NCBI RefSeq assembly: GCF_013166595.1
Contig: NZ_JABKKG010000004.1
Location: 186,001-250,000, forward strand
DNA: 64,000 nt
Direction: 5' to 3'
Origin: Palleniella intestinalis
GTDB lineage: Bacteria; Bacteroidota; Bacteroidia; Bacteroidales; Bacteroidaceae
This document shows, piece by piece, positions 45,550-53,948 of this stretch (its first letter is position 1; every line of letters begins with the position of its first letter). A program made the translations under genes and the position numbers. The notes beneath the pieces were generated by a model. It saw only the letters and a list, made by a program, of their open reading frames with translations, made no database searches and had not been told where the DNA came from.

Positions 45550-46661
45550 TAACACTTGACCAACTGAAAGACATACAGGACAGGGCAGACGCCTTGTATA
45601 AGTACCTTGACATCGACAGGAAGAAGATGGAGTACGAAGAGGAAGACCTCCGCACTCAGGCACCTGATTTCTGGGAAGATCCTGTCCGTGCGCAGGAGCA
45701 GATGAAGCTTGTCAAGGGCATAAAGAAATGGATTGACGGCTACAATGAGGTGCGCACCGCTGCCGACGAGCTGCAACTCTCGTTTGATTTCTACAAGGAC
45801 GAGCTTGTGACGGAAGAGGAAGTGGATGCCGCATACGAACGTGCCGTGAAGGCTATCGACGACCTTGAGCTGCGCAACATGCTCCGCCAGGAAGAAGACC
45901 CGATGGACTGTGTGCTGAAAATCAACTCCGGCGCCGGCGGCACCGAGGCTCAGGACTGGGCGGAAATGCTTATGCGCATGTACCAGAGATGGGCTGAGAA
46001 GGGCGGCTACAAGGTAACAATCTCCGACCTTCAGGAAGGGGATGAGGCAGGAATCAAGTCTGTCACGATGCAGATTGAGGGCGGAGAGTATGCCTATGGC
46101 TTCCTGAAATCGGAGAACGGTGTGCACCGTCTTGTGCGTGTCTCCCCTTACAACGCGCAGGGAAAGCGCATGACATCCTTCGCTTCCGTGTTCGTCTCGC
46201 CGCTTGTCGATGACACAATCGAGGTCTATGTCGACCCGTCGAAGGTCTCTTGGGACACATTCCGTTCCTCAGGCGCCGGCGGTCAGAATGTCAACAAGGT
46301 GGAGACAGGTGTGCGATTGCGCTATATGTACACCGACCCTGATACCGGTGAGGAAGAGGAAATCCTCATCGCCAACACCGAATCGAGGAAGCAGCAGCAG
46401 AACCGTGAGAACGCCATGCGCCTCCTCAAGTCACAGCTCTATGACCGTGCCATGAAGAAACGCCTTGAGGCTCAGGCTGCAATAGAGGCGGGAAAACTGA
46501 AGATAGAGTGGGGAAGCCAAATACGTTCCTATGTGTTTGACGACCGTCGTGTGAAGGACCACCGCACAAACTATCAGACAACGGACGTGGATGCCGTCAT
46601 GGACGGCAAGCTGGACGGTTTCATAAAGGCATACCTCATGGAGTTCCCTGTGGTGGACTGA
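45546..46661 (+). CDS. prfB: Peptide chain release factor 2
   Basis: 371 residues. Catalyses release at UGA and UAA. The GGQ motif is at residues 245-247 in SGAGGQNVNKVETG. The stop-recognition tripeptide, normally SPF, reads SPY here (RVSPYNAQGKR). The usual programmed +1 frameshift site (CTTTGAC) is replaced by the in-frame CTTGAC in KYLDIDRKK, so the protein is read without frameshifting and the autoregulation is absent. The gene starts in the ATGA overlap with the ligase. Confidence 0.96.
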   Translation: MITLDQLKDIQDRADALYKYLDIDRKKMEYEEEDLRTQAPDFWEDPVRAQEQMKLVKGIKKWIDGYNEVRTAADELQLSFDFYKDELVTEEEVDAAYERAVKAIDDLELRNMLRQEEDPMDCVLKINSGAGGTEAQDWAEMLMRMYQRWAEKGGYKVTISDLQEGDEAGIKSVTMQIEGGEYAYGFLKSENGVHRLVRVSPYNAQGKRMTSFASVFVSPLVDDTIEVYVDPSKVSWDTFRSSGAGGQNVNKVETGVRLRYMYTDPDTGEEEEILIANTESRKQQQNRENAMRLLKSQLYDRAMKKRLEAQAAIEAGKLKIEWGSQIRSYVFDDRRVKDHRTNYQTTDVDAVMDGKLDGFIKAYLMEFPVVD

Positions 46662-46762
46662 CCGCGCAAGGATTGCCGTTGAGGCTTGTCCTCATGCAGG
46701 TTTGCAAGCCGGAATCAATGAATTGGAACAATAAACCTTAATAAACTAAAATACAGAAAACT

Positions 46763-46915
46763 ATGTCACGCAACAAAAACAAAAGAGAAATCGGACGCGC
46801 CCGCAAGGCGGCACGCGACGAACAGCAGGGAAAGAATGTTGTCAATGCCATCTTCGGTGTGCTTGTAGCCCTTGCATTGGCGTTCCTAATCTATTTCGTC
46901 GTTGCAATCGGATAA
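46763..46915 (+). CDS. Small single-span membrane protein, 50 residues
   Basis: A short frame starting MSRNKNKREIGRARKAARDE, with a strongly basic first half and one hydrophobic helix (about residues 29-48: NAIFGVLVALALAFLIYFVV). The stop TAA shares its last A with the ATG of the CYTH gene, so the two are coupled. It was not recognised as a known family. Basic-then-membrane layout suggests a cytoplasmic tail binding nucleic acid, phosphate polymer or a partner; that is speculation. Confidence 0.65.
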   Translation: MSRNKNKREIGRARKAARDEQQGKNVVNAIFGVLVALALAFLIYFVVAIG

Positions 46916-47418
46916 TGAGCGGACAGGAGATAGAACGTAAGTTTATGGTGAGGAAAGCCGGCGCGCCATGGCGCAGCCGGGCTTTCTCCGCCAGCCATAT
47001 CCGGCAGGGCTACATGGCTGTCACCGGTGCAACGGTGCGCATAAGGGTGCGTGACGACAAGGCATTCCTGACCATAAAGGGACCTTCTGCCGACGGTGGG
47101 ATGTCCAGATATGAGTTTGAGAAGGAAATAACCTTGGACGAGGCGCAGCACCTCCTTGACCTCTGCCGTGGCGGAATGATAGACAAGACGCGCTATCTTG
47201 TTAGGAGCGGCGCGCATACGTTTGAGGTTGACGAGTTTCATGGTGCAAACGACGGGCTTGTGTTCGCGGAGGTTGAACTGGGGAGTGTTGACGAACCGTT
47301 CGACAAACCTTCATTCATCGGCCCCGAAGTGACCGACAACAGGCATTATTATAATGTATGCCTGCTTGCCAATCCCTATCCGCAATGGAAGGAAGAGGTG
47401 CCGGAAGAGTACCGCTGA
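46915..47418 (+). CDS. CYTH-domain phosphatase
   Basis: 167 residues. The CYTH signature EIERKF is at the N-terminus, followed by IRQGYM, VRIRVRDDKAFLTIKGP, YEFEKEI and FAEVELGS, the strands that line the triphosphate tunnel. Short bacterial CYTH proteins mostly hydrolyse inorganic triphosphate; a few act on thiamine triphosphate or make cAMP. It overlaps the small membrane protein gene by one base. Confidence 0.88.
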   Translation: MSGQEIERKFMVRKAGAPWRSRAFSASHIRQGYMAVTGATVRIRVRDDKAFLTIKGPSADGGMSRYEFEKEITLDEAQHLLDLCRGGMIDKTRYLVRSGAHTFEVDEFHGANDGLVFAEVELGSVDEPFDKPSFIGPEVTDNRHYYNVCLLANPYPQWKEEVPEEYR

Positions 47419-47440
47419 CGATACGTTATGTAACAAAAAA

Positions 47441-47477
47441 TGCCCTTCTGTCCATGGTTGACGTGGACAAAAGGGCA
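47441..47477 (-). terminator. Hairpin with T-run on the minus strand
   Basis: TGCCCTTCTGTCCA and TGGACAAAAGGGCA pair with one mismatch. The T-run follows only on the minus strand (ATTTTTTG), although both neighbouring genes are on the plus strand. Confidence 0.5.
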
Positions 47478-47559
47478 GGTGAGGTGTGTCTGTCTTGCAG
47501 ATTGTTTTCTGTTGCTTGGCGGATGAATATCTGTCGTTGAACAAAAAAGGTAAAAAGAA

Positions 47560-48780
47560 ATGTACGATATTTCAAAGGTAAGGGAGGAATTCCCGATACT
47601 TGGGCGTGAGGTCTACAACAAGCCCTTAGTGTATCTTGACAATGCGGCGACTACGCAGAAGCCGAGGGTTGTCATCGAGGCAATGACTGATGAGTACTAC
47701 AATGTCAATGCCAATGTCCACCGCGGGGTGCACTATCTCTCACAGCAGGCCACCGATTTGCATGAGCAGGCACGTGAGACAGTCCGCCGGTTCATCAATG
47801 CGCGCTCCGTCAGCGAGGTGATTTTCACCCGTGGAACGACAGAGAGCGCGAACCTTGTCGTCTCCTCTTTCTCCGACGCCTTTATGGAAGAGGGGGACGA
47901 GGTGATACTCTCCGTCATGGAACACCACTCGAACATCGTCCCCTGGCAGCTGCAAGCGGCGAAAAAAGGCATAGCCCTGAAGGTCATACCGATGCACGAC
48001 GACGGCACGCTTGACATGGAGGCCTACGAGAAACTGTTCTCTGACAGGACAAAGATTGTCAGCGTCACCCATGTCAGCAATGTCCTCGGAACAATCAATC
48101 CGGTGAAGGAAATAATCCGCATTGCACACGAACACGGTGTTCCGGTGATGATAGACGGTGCGCAGTCAACGCCACATTTCAAGGTCGACATGCAGGAACT
48201 CGACTGCGAATTTTTCACATTCTCGGGACATAAAATCTATGGTCCGACAGGCATCGGTGTGCTTTACGGCAAGGAAGACTGGCTTGACCGTCTGCCACCG
48301 TACCAAGGCGGCGGCGAGATGATTGAGAGTGTGACATTCGAGAAGACTGTCTTCGAGCGGCTGCCATTCAAGTTTGAGGCAGGCACTCCCGACTATGTGG
48401 CCACCCACGGGTTGGCAAAAGCACTCGAATACGTCACCGCCCTCGGCATGGACAACATCGCCAAGCACGAGCAAGAGCTCACCCGATATGCCATGGAAAG
48501 GATGAATGCCATCGACGGCATGGAGATTTTCGGTCCGAAAGATGCAGCCATGAAGGACGCGGTCATATCGTTCCGGGTCGGCGACATCCACCATCTTGAC
48601 ATGGGAACGCTGCTTGACCGCCTCGGAATAGCCATCCGCACCGGCCACCACTGTGCCCAACCGCTTATGGAACGCCTTAGAGTCAACGGCACGGCGCGTG
48701 CATCATTCGCACTGTACAATACCCTTGAGGAGGTTGACGCCCTTGTCGCAGGCATCGAAAGAGTGGCGCGGATGTTCTGA
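47560..48780 (+). CDS. sufS: Cysteine desulfurase SufS
   Basis: 406 residues. Pyridoxal-phosphate enzyme that takes sulfur from cysteine for Fe-S cluster assembly. The PLP lysine is K225 in FSGHKIYGPTGIG and the sulfur-carrying cysteine is C365 in RTGHHCAQPLM, the SufS (group II) wording. It stands 29 kb from sufC-sufD, whereas in many Bacteroidales it directly follows them. Its sulfur acceptor (SufE or SufU) is not in the window. Confidence 0.95.
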   Translation: MYDISKVREEFPILGREVYNKPLVYLDNAATTQKPRVVIEAMTDEYYNVNANVHRGVHYLSQQATDLHEQARETVRRFINARSVSEVIFTRGTTESANLVVSSFSDAFMEEGDEVILSVMEHHSNIVPWQLQAAKKGIALKVIPMHDDGTLDMEAYEKLFSDRTKIVSVTHVSNVLGTINPVKEIIRIAHEHGVPVMIDGAQSTPHFKVDMQELDCEFFTFSGHKIYGPTGIGVLYGKEDWLDRLPPYQGGGEMIESVTFEKTVFERLPFKFEAGTPDYVATHGLAKALEYVTALGMDNIAKHEQELTRYAMERMNAIDGMEIFGPKDAAMKDAVISFRVGDIHHLDMGTLLDRLGIAIRTGHHCAQPLMERLRVNGTARASFALYNTLEEVDALVAGIERVARMF

Positions 48781-48823
48781 TTCCACGCTTTTCCGCTTGC
48801 CCGGCATGGCTTTTCCACCAAGG

Positions 48824-49108
48824 TTATTCCGCCATTCGCTGCTTGCACAGCAGCAACGAACCCGCGAAAAGAGCAATGCTTGCCGCACGATAGACCATAC
48901 CGAGGTCAGCAGGGAACACCATTGCGAAGAACGCAACCTGTGCCATTACCAGCGCTTTCGCCTGCTTTGCGGTGACGTTCTGCTCAAGTATGCCACTGTA
49001 CCATGTGGCGATTGCAGCGAAAACCGTCTCGATTGAGTTTGCGAAATGCCGGATTTCGTTGCCTAAAGCAGTGGAAACATTTTCCTGAAGTGTAATCTCG
49101 TTGTTCAT
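48824..49108 (-). CDS. Small membrane protein, unknown
   Basis: 94 residues from MNNEITLQENVS; the frame extends to 49174 but the -7 element at 49172 overlaps that part. The middle and end hold two hydrophobic stretches (about 50-66 and 70-85). The N-terminal HFANSIETVFAAIATWYSG is amphipathic. No family was recognised. It is on the minus strand between sufS and rnhB, both plus. Confidence 0.6.
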   Translation of the reverse strand: MNNEITLQENVSTALGNEIRHFANSIETVFAAIATWYSGILEQNVTAKQAKALVMAQVAFFAMVFPADLGMVYRAASIALFAGSLLLCKQRMAE

Positions 49109-49171
49109 ATTCTGTGTGGTTTTAATTATGGATATGCTATTGATGGTTATGCTAATCATGCTTTCCGAGTG

Positions 49172-49179
49172 CAAAAGTA
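49172..49179 (-). promoter_or_regulatory. -7 element of the small membrane protein gene
   Basis: TACTTTTG followed by CAC on the minus strand, 63 nt before the ATG at 49108. No TTG box at the usual distance. Confidence 0.45.
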
Positions 49180-49261
49180 TAGTGGTTTTGTGAACGATAA
49201 GTTCACTCTTGAAAATTCTTAGTTAAATAACTCTAACATTTAAGCAAAATTAAATAAACCG

Positions 49262-49900
49262 ATGCTCCTAAACCATTATTATGACGGTCTTGTCGAAGCA
49301 GGCTGCGACGAGGCAGGCCGCGGATGCCTTGCCGGTTCGGTTTATGCCGCCGCCGTTATCCTTCCGCCCGACTACCATAATGAGGAACTGAATGATTCCA
49401 AGCAACTTACGGAGAAAAGGCGTTACATGCTGCGCGAGCAGATAGAGCGTGACGCCGTGGCATGGGCGGTGGGCATTGTCACTCCTGAGGAGATAGACCG
49501 CATCAACATCCTGCGCGCATCGTTCCTTGCCATGCACCGCGCCATCGACGGCCTTGGCGTAAGACCCGAAGCACTGATAATCGACGGCAACCGATTCACG
49601 CCCTATTGCCCTCTGCTCCCTGACGGCAGCCGTGCGGAACAGCCATTGCCATACACGCCGATAGTGAAAGGCGACGGCAAATATCTTGCCATAGCGGCGG
49701 CAAGCATCCTCGCAAAGACCTACCGCGACGACTACATGAACACCATTGCGGAGGAATTTCCGCAGTACGACTGGGCATCCAACAAGGGCTATCCCACAAA
49801 GAAGCACCGCCAGGCTATTCAAGAATACGGCACAACGCCCTATCACCGCCTCTCGTACAACCTCCTCGGCACGGGCGAACTGAGCCTTGAATTCAAGTAG
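49262..49900 (+). CDS. rnhB: Ribonuclease HII
   Basis: 212 residues. Cuts RNA in RNA-DNA hybrids and removes misincorporated ribonucleotides. The active-site motifs are [25 protein letters not shown] and the [18 protein letters not shown] segment. Length and start are normal. It is a single gene followed by the large palindromic element. Confidence 0.97.
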   Translation: MLLNHYYDGLVEAGCDEAGRGCLAGSVYAAAVILPPDYHNEELNDSKQLTEKRRYMLREQIERDAVAWAVGIVTPEEIDRINILRASFLAMHRAIDGLGVRPEALIIDGNRFTPYCPLLPDGSRAEQPLPYTPIVKGDGKYLAIAAASILAKTYRDDYMNTIAEEFPQYDWASNKGYPTKKHRQAIQEYGTTPYHRLSYNLLGTGELSLEFK

Positions 49901-50043
49901 GGTGGAGGAAAGTCTGCGTGGCAGGGTGTGCACATCCGGCGGAGAAATGCCGCTGACGAGGTTGAATATTATATTATGTGTGTCCGGTAAAATATAATGC
50001 ATCTTTAATGTATGTACGTTTATGCCGGGATACCTTTGTGCGG

Positions 50044-50250
50044 AGAACCGCGTCAGCGGTTGAAGAAAGTAGCCGTGGGTAGCACCCACGGAATACAAGA
50101 AACGCTCTGTGCGCGACCGGTTTATCGGTCGAATAAAATATCATCATCTACGTACTGTTCGACCGAGATTCGGTCGTTGTGCGGTGGCTGTTTTGCAATC
50201 CGTGGGTTGCTACCCACGGCTACTCTATTGCCACCGCTAACGCGGTTCGT
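50044..50250. repeat. Nested palindromic element with six hairpins
   Basis: The outer arms GAACCGCGTCAGCGGT and ACCGCTAACGCGGTTC pair with one mismatch. Inside, AGTAGCCGTGGGTAGC pairs with GCTACCCACGGCTACT, then the CGACCG...CGGTCG words pair again. Each arm also folds on itself: CCGCGTCAGCGG, CCGTGGGTAGCACCCACGG, CGACCGGTTTATCGGTCG and their mirror copies. No gene is inside. The overall plan is like the GTGTGG multi-hairpin elements but shares no sequence with them. Confidence 0.85.
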
Positions 50251-50306
50251 AAGACAAGCCCCTGTTGAAGAATAACATTGTAAGATGCTATTTTTTTACA
50301 TTTTAT

Positions 50307-50337
50307 TTTGCTTTTTCAAAAAATATTCTTATATTTG
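50307..50337 (+). promoter_or_regulatory. Bacteroidota-type promoter of the first lipoprotein gene
   Basis: TTTG at 50307-50310, 19 nt, then TATATTTG at 50330-50337 followed by CAC. The leader is about 100 nt and AT-rich. Confidence 0.72.
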
Positions 50338-50444
50338 CACGGTGAATGTTATTTCATTATTATAATGACAAAAATTAAATATTTGTATTATTATTGGTGT
50401 TATTTATTCACTAAAATATTCAATTAATTTAAATTAGTTTATCT

Positions 50445-51125
50445 ATGAAAATTTTTAAAAATCTTACATTCATTAGCCTTGCGCTGTTTTTGTTTTCATG
50501 CTCTGATGAACAAGAGTCTTTGTCAAATCACGCATCTAATGCTGTTACGGTGGAAATTGTGCCATCCCAACCCTCACCTCGTACAATGGCAAAAACTCAA
50601 GACTGGGATAGTATGTTTATTTATAATGTTAGATATAAGGATATTTTAATGGATAGCGTGAAACTTTCACCATCGTATGCTTCGAAATTGATGACCGCTT
50701 CAGCTATTGGTGAAGTTCAGTACTTGACATTGAGAGGGTATACAGATATAGAGAAAAATCCAAATGGCAGAAAAGGGGGAGATAATTTTGCATGTATATT
50801 CAATTCGGAAGGCGCAAAGAAATTTGGCATGCCAGCTGGGACATATATATGCAGAGATGTCTATTTTATAAACAAATATCCTCTGCCTACAGAAGATTTC
50901 GTAGTTAAACCGAATGGAGGTGTTACTTCTGAAAATATGGGGTATATTCCAGGACAGAAACCTACTTATGGTTTTGAACTATTAAAAAGCGGTAGTACGA
51001 TAGTGTGCAAGACAGAAGGTACACTTATATTGTCGGATGCAAGTGGTATAGAACTGAATAGAACTTATCCTGTATTAGCCGAGAACATGGAGTTTAATGT
51101 AAAGTATGTAATAGTGGATTTCTAA
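50445..51125 (+). CDS. Predicted lipoprotein, unknown function
   Basis: 226 residues. The lipobox LFLFSC ends in Cys19, so the mature protein is lipid-anchored. The rest has no recognised domain; it contains NPNGRKGGDNFACIF, PAGTYICRDVYF and a C-terminal beta-rich stretch. Base composition is clearly more AT-rich than the flanking core genes, which suggests acquisition. A second lipoprotein gene follows. Confidence 0.75.
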   Translation: MKIFKNLTFISLALFLFSCSDEQESLSNHASNAVTVEIVPSQPSPRTMAKTQDWDSMFIYNVRYKDILMDSVKLSPSYASKLMTASAIGEVQYLTLRGYTDIEKNPNGRKGGDNFACIFNSEGAKKFGMPAGTYICRDVYFINKYPLPTEDFVVKPNGGVTSENMGYIPGQKPTYGFELLKSGSTIVCKTEGTLILSDASGIELNRTYPVLAENMEFNVKYVIVDF

Positions 51126-51222
51126 TAGTAATCTGTCTATATGTAGTGTGTGGAATAATAGCTCAAATGGGTTCTGCCCTTATTGTGTAGCAATTGTAAT
51201 GGGATTTAGCTGTCTGTTTTTT

Positions 51223-51720
51223 ATGAAGCATAGGATATTTATTTTATTATGTTGCGCATTTCTGATTACGCTTTCCTCTTGCGAGAAAGAGTCAGAGCCG
51301 ATAGTTGACGACACCACCACTGTGGAGACAAAGGCTCTCAGAGAACAGTATTCCGAGCAAGTCCAAGGCAGTTGGATGTCCGTTGTGGAGTCGGAGCTGA
51401 CATATTTGGAGCAACACTACACCTTTGGTGATGACGGCAAACTGACAGGGCATGTCCTGCTTAAGTCCCGCGAGCGCGTCATGGTCAACGGTGAAAGCGT
51501 TCTGACCGACTGGGAGATTGTGGTCGATGAGGATGTCACAGGAACATGGGATTTGCGCTATATCTCCTCATTGCAGAAGAATACTCTGCACATGAAGGTG
51601 AACTCGGAATACGCATTCCAAGGAGTCATAGAGTTTGTAAGTGTGAGCGACTCATTCTTGGAAATCACATCTCCTTTTGCCATAGGAAGAATAATCAGGA
51701 TGCAGCGAGTGACGGATTAG
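51223..51720 (+). CDS. Predicted small lipoprotein, unknown function
   Basis: 165 residues from MKHRIFILLCC; the open frame begins earlier (51148) but the signal peptide starts at this Met. The lipobox LSSC places the anchor at Cys20. The mature part, with QVQGSWMSVVESELTYLEQHYTFG split over two strands and a repeated W-containing strand pattern, has the look of a small beta-barrel of the lipocalin-like kind found in Bacteroidota. No function can be given. Confidence 0.7.
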   Translation: MKHRIFILLCCAFLITLSSCEKESEPIVDDTTTVETKALREQYSEQVQGSWMSVVESELTYLEQHYTFGDDGKLTGHVLLKSRERVMVNGESVLTDWEIVVDEDVTGTWDLRYISSLQKNTLHMKVNSEYAFQGVIEFVSVSDSFLEITSPFAIGRIIRMQRVTD

Positions 51721-51747
51721 TCAATCCGCTGTATTATAATGCTTTAC

Positions 51748-51835
51748 CAAAGGTTACCTTTTACTCAGTGAAAGGTAACCTTTGGTGTGTTAAAACGTCA
51801 CCTTCCGTGCAGTCAATGGTCACCATTGGATTCTT
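51748..51835. repeat. AAAGGTAAC-type intergenic repeat cluster, copy 5
   Basis: Units AAAGGTTACCTTTTA, GAAAGGTAACCTTTGG, AAACGTCACCTTCCG and AATGGTCACCATTGG, drifting from the consensus towards the 3' end. It lies between the second lipoprotein and the DNA glycosylase gene. Nothing else was recognised from 51836 to the promoter at 51997. Confidence 0.65.
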
Positions 51836-51996
51836 TTGTCCCTATCTCCATCATTTTGTAATGATAGAGTATAAAATTCTTATTATCTCGTTTTGCTGCA
51901 TAATGCTTTTATGGTTTCGTGTTTGCATCTGTTTCTGCTTGTAAGAGATAAAATTATGTTTTTTCAGTTCAGCATTTGATTTTTTTGAAAAACTCA

Positions 51997-52026
51997 TTGA
52001 TAATACAGAAAAAATCAGTAACTTTG
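51997..52026 (+). promoter_or_regulatory. Bacteroidota-type promoter of the DNA glycosylase gene
   Basis: TTG at 51997-51999, 19 nt, then TAACTTTG at 52019-52026, followed by CA. The leader is about 137 nt. Confidence 0.65.
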
Positions 52027-52169
52027 CAAGTGGAATCTATCGCTCATGTTCTAAGTATATTGTTGATTTTCACTGATAAATATACTAAGTGCTTGAGAGG
52101 TTACCTACTTTCCAATGGATTTTATTATCTCTATTAGTTAAAGCATTAGAATAACCTAAATTATATACA

Positions 52170-52949
52170 ATGAAAGGAAAGACAGAATTTACATATGATG
52201 AAATAGAACAGCTAAAGGTATTGATAAAGAAACTCCGCAATGCTGAACGTGACACACAAAAATGTATTAGAGGTAAGATGAGGAAGATTGGTTTCTATAT
52301 CAGCGATTTCGGGAGCAGTGGTATGACTGTGGATATGCTGTACACTCTCATAAAATCAGGCGAGATAAAAGTAAAAGGGAAAAAGTGCAATGCCACCACA
52401 ATGCCTGAAACGATAGTGAAAGTCAAAGAAAGCTTCGTTTCCACAGCCAATCATTCTCTAAAACAAGGGTTGGAACCTTGGGTTGGAAAAGAACCAAAAG
52501 TGCTTATTTTAGGAACTCTTCCTGGCGATGAGTCGATTAAGCAGCAATCATATTATGCAAATAAGAATAATTCATTTTGGGAGATTTTAAGGACAGTCTT
52601 TCCTGGATTTGAGGACTTAAGCAATAAGGATTTTGTTGCGGAAGTTGGCATAGCTCTTTGGGATTGCCTTTCTGCTGCATCAAGAAAAGGGTCGACAGAC
52701 GCAGGTTTTGATGAAAAATCGCAAGTTGCTAATGACATTGCAACATTCCTTTCTCAACATCATAGTATCAAAATGATTGTATTGAATGGAAAAGGTAATC
52801 AGCCGAAGGGTACAAAAAGGACGTTTGAAAAATTCTTTCCTGATATCGATTTTCCATACATAGCTTTAGTTTCTACATCTAATGTCGCCAGCGTAACATT
52901 TGGAGAAAAAGTCAAAGAATGGTCTAAGATTAAAGAGCTTATGGTTTGA
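52170..52949 (+). CDS. DNA-deoxyinosine glycosylase (UDG superfamily) with extra N-terminal domain
   Basis: 259 residues. The C-terminal part (about 108-259) is a uracil-DNA-glycosylase fold of the hypoxanthine/deoxyinosine type (family 6): LILGTLPGDESIKQQ, YYANKNNSFWEIL, IALWDCLSAASRKGSTD and the final STSNVAS motif. It would excise deaminated bases. The first 90 residues form a separate domain with TYDEIEQLKVLIKKLRNAE and KIGFYISDF, also seen alone or fused to other enzymes in this phylum; its function is unknown. AT-rich like the neighbouring lipoproteins. Confidence 0.8.
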   Translation: MKGKTEFTYDEIEQLKVLIKKLRNAERDTQKCIRGKMRKIGFYISDFGSSGMTVDMLYTLIKSGEIKVKGKKCNATTMPETIVKVKESFVSTANHSLKQGLEPWVGKEPKVLILGTLPGDESIKQQSYYANKNNSFWEILRTVFPGFEDLSNKDFVAEVGIALWDCLSAASRKGSTDAGFDEKSQVANDIATFLSQHHSIKMIVLNGKGNQPKGTKRTFEKFFPDIDFPYIALVSTSNVASVTFGEKVKEWSKIKELMV

Positions 52950-53031
52950 ATATAAAGAGAAGATAGGTGATTTTGATTTATAATAAAGCTAATATTCGCC
53001 ATCATTCACCACATAAAGAACATGAAGCTAT

Positions 53032-53946
53032 ATGCGCCACGACAAACTGGGACTGCAACTTGAACTCCTTCTTATGCTTACCGAGAACAGGCAGTGGACT
53101 GTCGAGCAGATGTGTGAGCATCTCGGCATCGGCAAACGCAACCTGTACTATTATCTGGAGTTCTTCAAGGGAGCCGAGTTCAACCTCGTGAAGCATGGGC
53201 GTTATTACAGCATCTCGCGGCAGTCGAAGTTCCTCTCGCGCCTTTGCGACATCGTGAAGTTCACCGAGGATGAGGCGATAATGCTGAAACTTCTCCTTGA
53301 CGGAGCCGACGACAGGAGTGCCGTGGTGCGCTCCGTGAAGCAGAAGCTCGCGCGGTTCTATGACTTTGACATCCTCGAGAACGACCCTGTGCGCCGTCGT
53401 CAGGCACAGATTGCCAACAAAATCTATGAGGCGGTGAAGTTCCGCCGTGTCATCCTCATCCGCGGATACTCTTCCTCCCATTCTCATTCCGTCACCGACA
53501 GGAAGGTGGAGCCCTACCTCCTGATGAATGGCGGACGCGACTTGCGTGCCTATGAGCCACGGTCAGGGATGAACAAGACGTTTCGCATCGCGCGAATGGA
53601 GAGCGTCGAGATTCTTGATGAGGAGTGGGCGTATGCCAACCTCCACCGTCAGATGTTCAACGACTATTTCAATTTCGCCTCAGAGACGCTCACCCGTGTC
53701 CGCATAAGCATGGACAGGCTGGCGTACAATGTACTTGTTGAGGAATATCCGCGTGCGGAACATGACATCACCGAGGAGAACGGACGGTGGATTCTCTCCA
53801 CGGAAGTGTGCTCGATGCTCGGCATTGGCAGGTTTGTCCTCGGACTTTATGACCATATAGACATCGTTGACAGCCCGGAGCTTGCCACCTATGTGAAGGA
53901 GAAAATTGCCGGATACGGCGAAAAGCAGGAAAGACATAACCAATAG
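53032..53946 (+). CDS. WYL-domain transcriptional regulator
   Basis: 304 residues. An N-terminal helix-turn-helix (about 1-60: WTVEQMCEHLGIGKRNLYYYLEFF), then a WYL-type ligand-binding domain with RRVILIRGYSSSHS and KVEPYLLMNGGRDLRAY, and a C-terminal WCX-like part. WYL proteins sense nucleic acids or nucleotides and often control DNA-repair or defence genes; the DNA glycosylase gene lies 82 nt upstream. The link is inference. The AraC-type gene begins 3 nt downstream. Confidence 0.85.
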   Translation: MRHDKLGLQLELLLMLTENRQWTVEQMCEHLGIGKRNLYYYLEFFKGAEFNLVKHGRYYSISRQSKFLSRLCDIVKFTEDEAIMLKLLLDGADDRSAVVRSVKQKLARFYDFDILENDPVRRRQAQIANKIYEAVKFRRVILIRGYSSSHSHSVTDRKVEPYLLMNGGRDLRAYEPRSGMNKTFRIARMESVEILDEEWAYANLHRQMFNDYFNFASETLTRVRISMDRLAYNVLVEEYPRAEHDITEENGRWILSTEVCSMLGIGRFVLGLYDHIDIVDSPELATYVKEKIAGYGEKQERHNQ

Positions 53947-53948
53947 AA

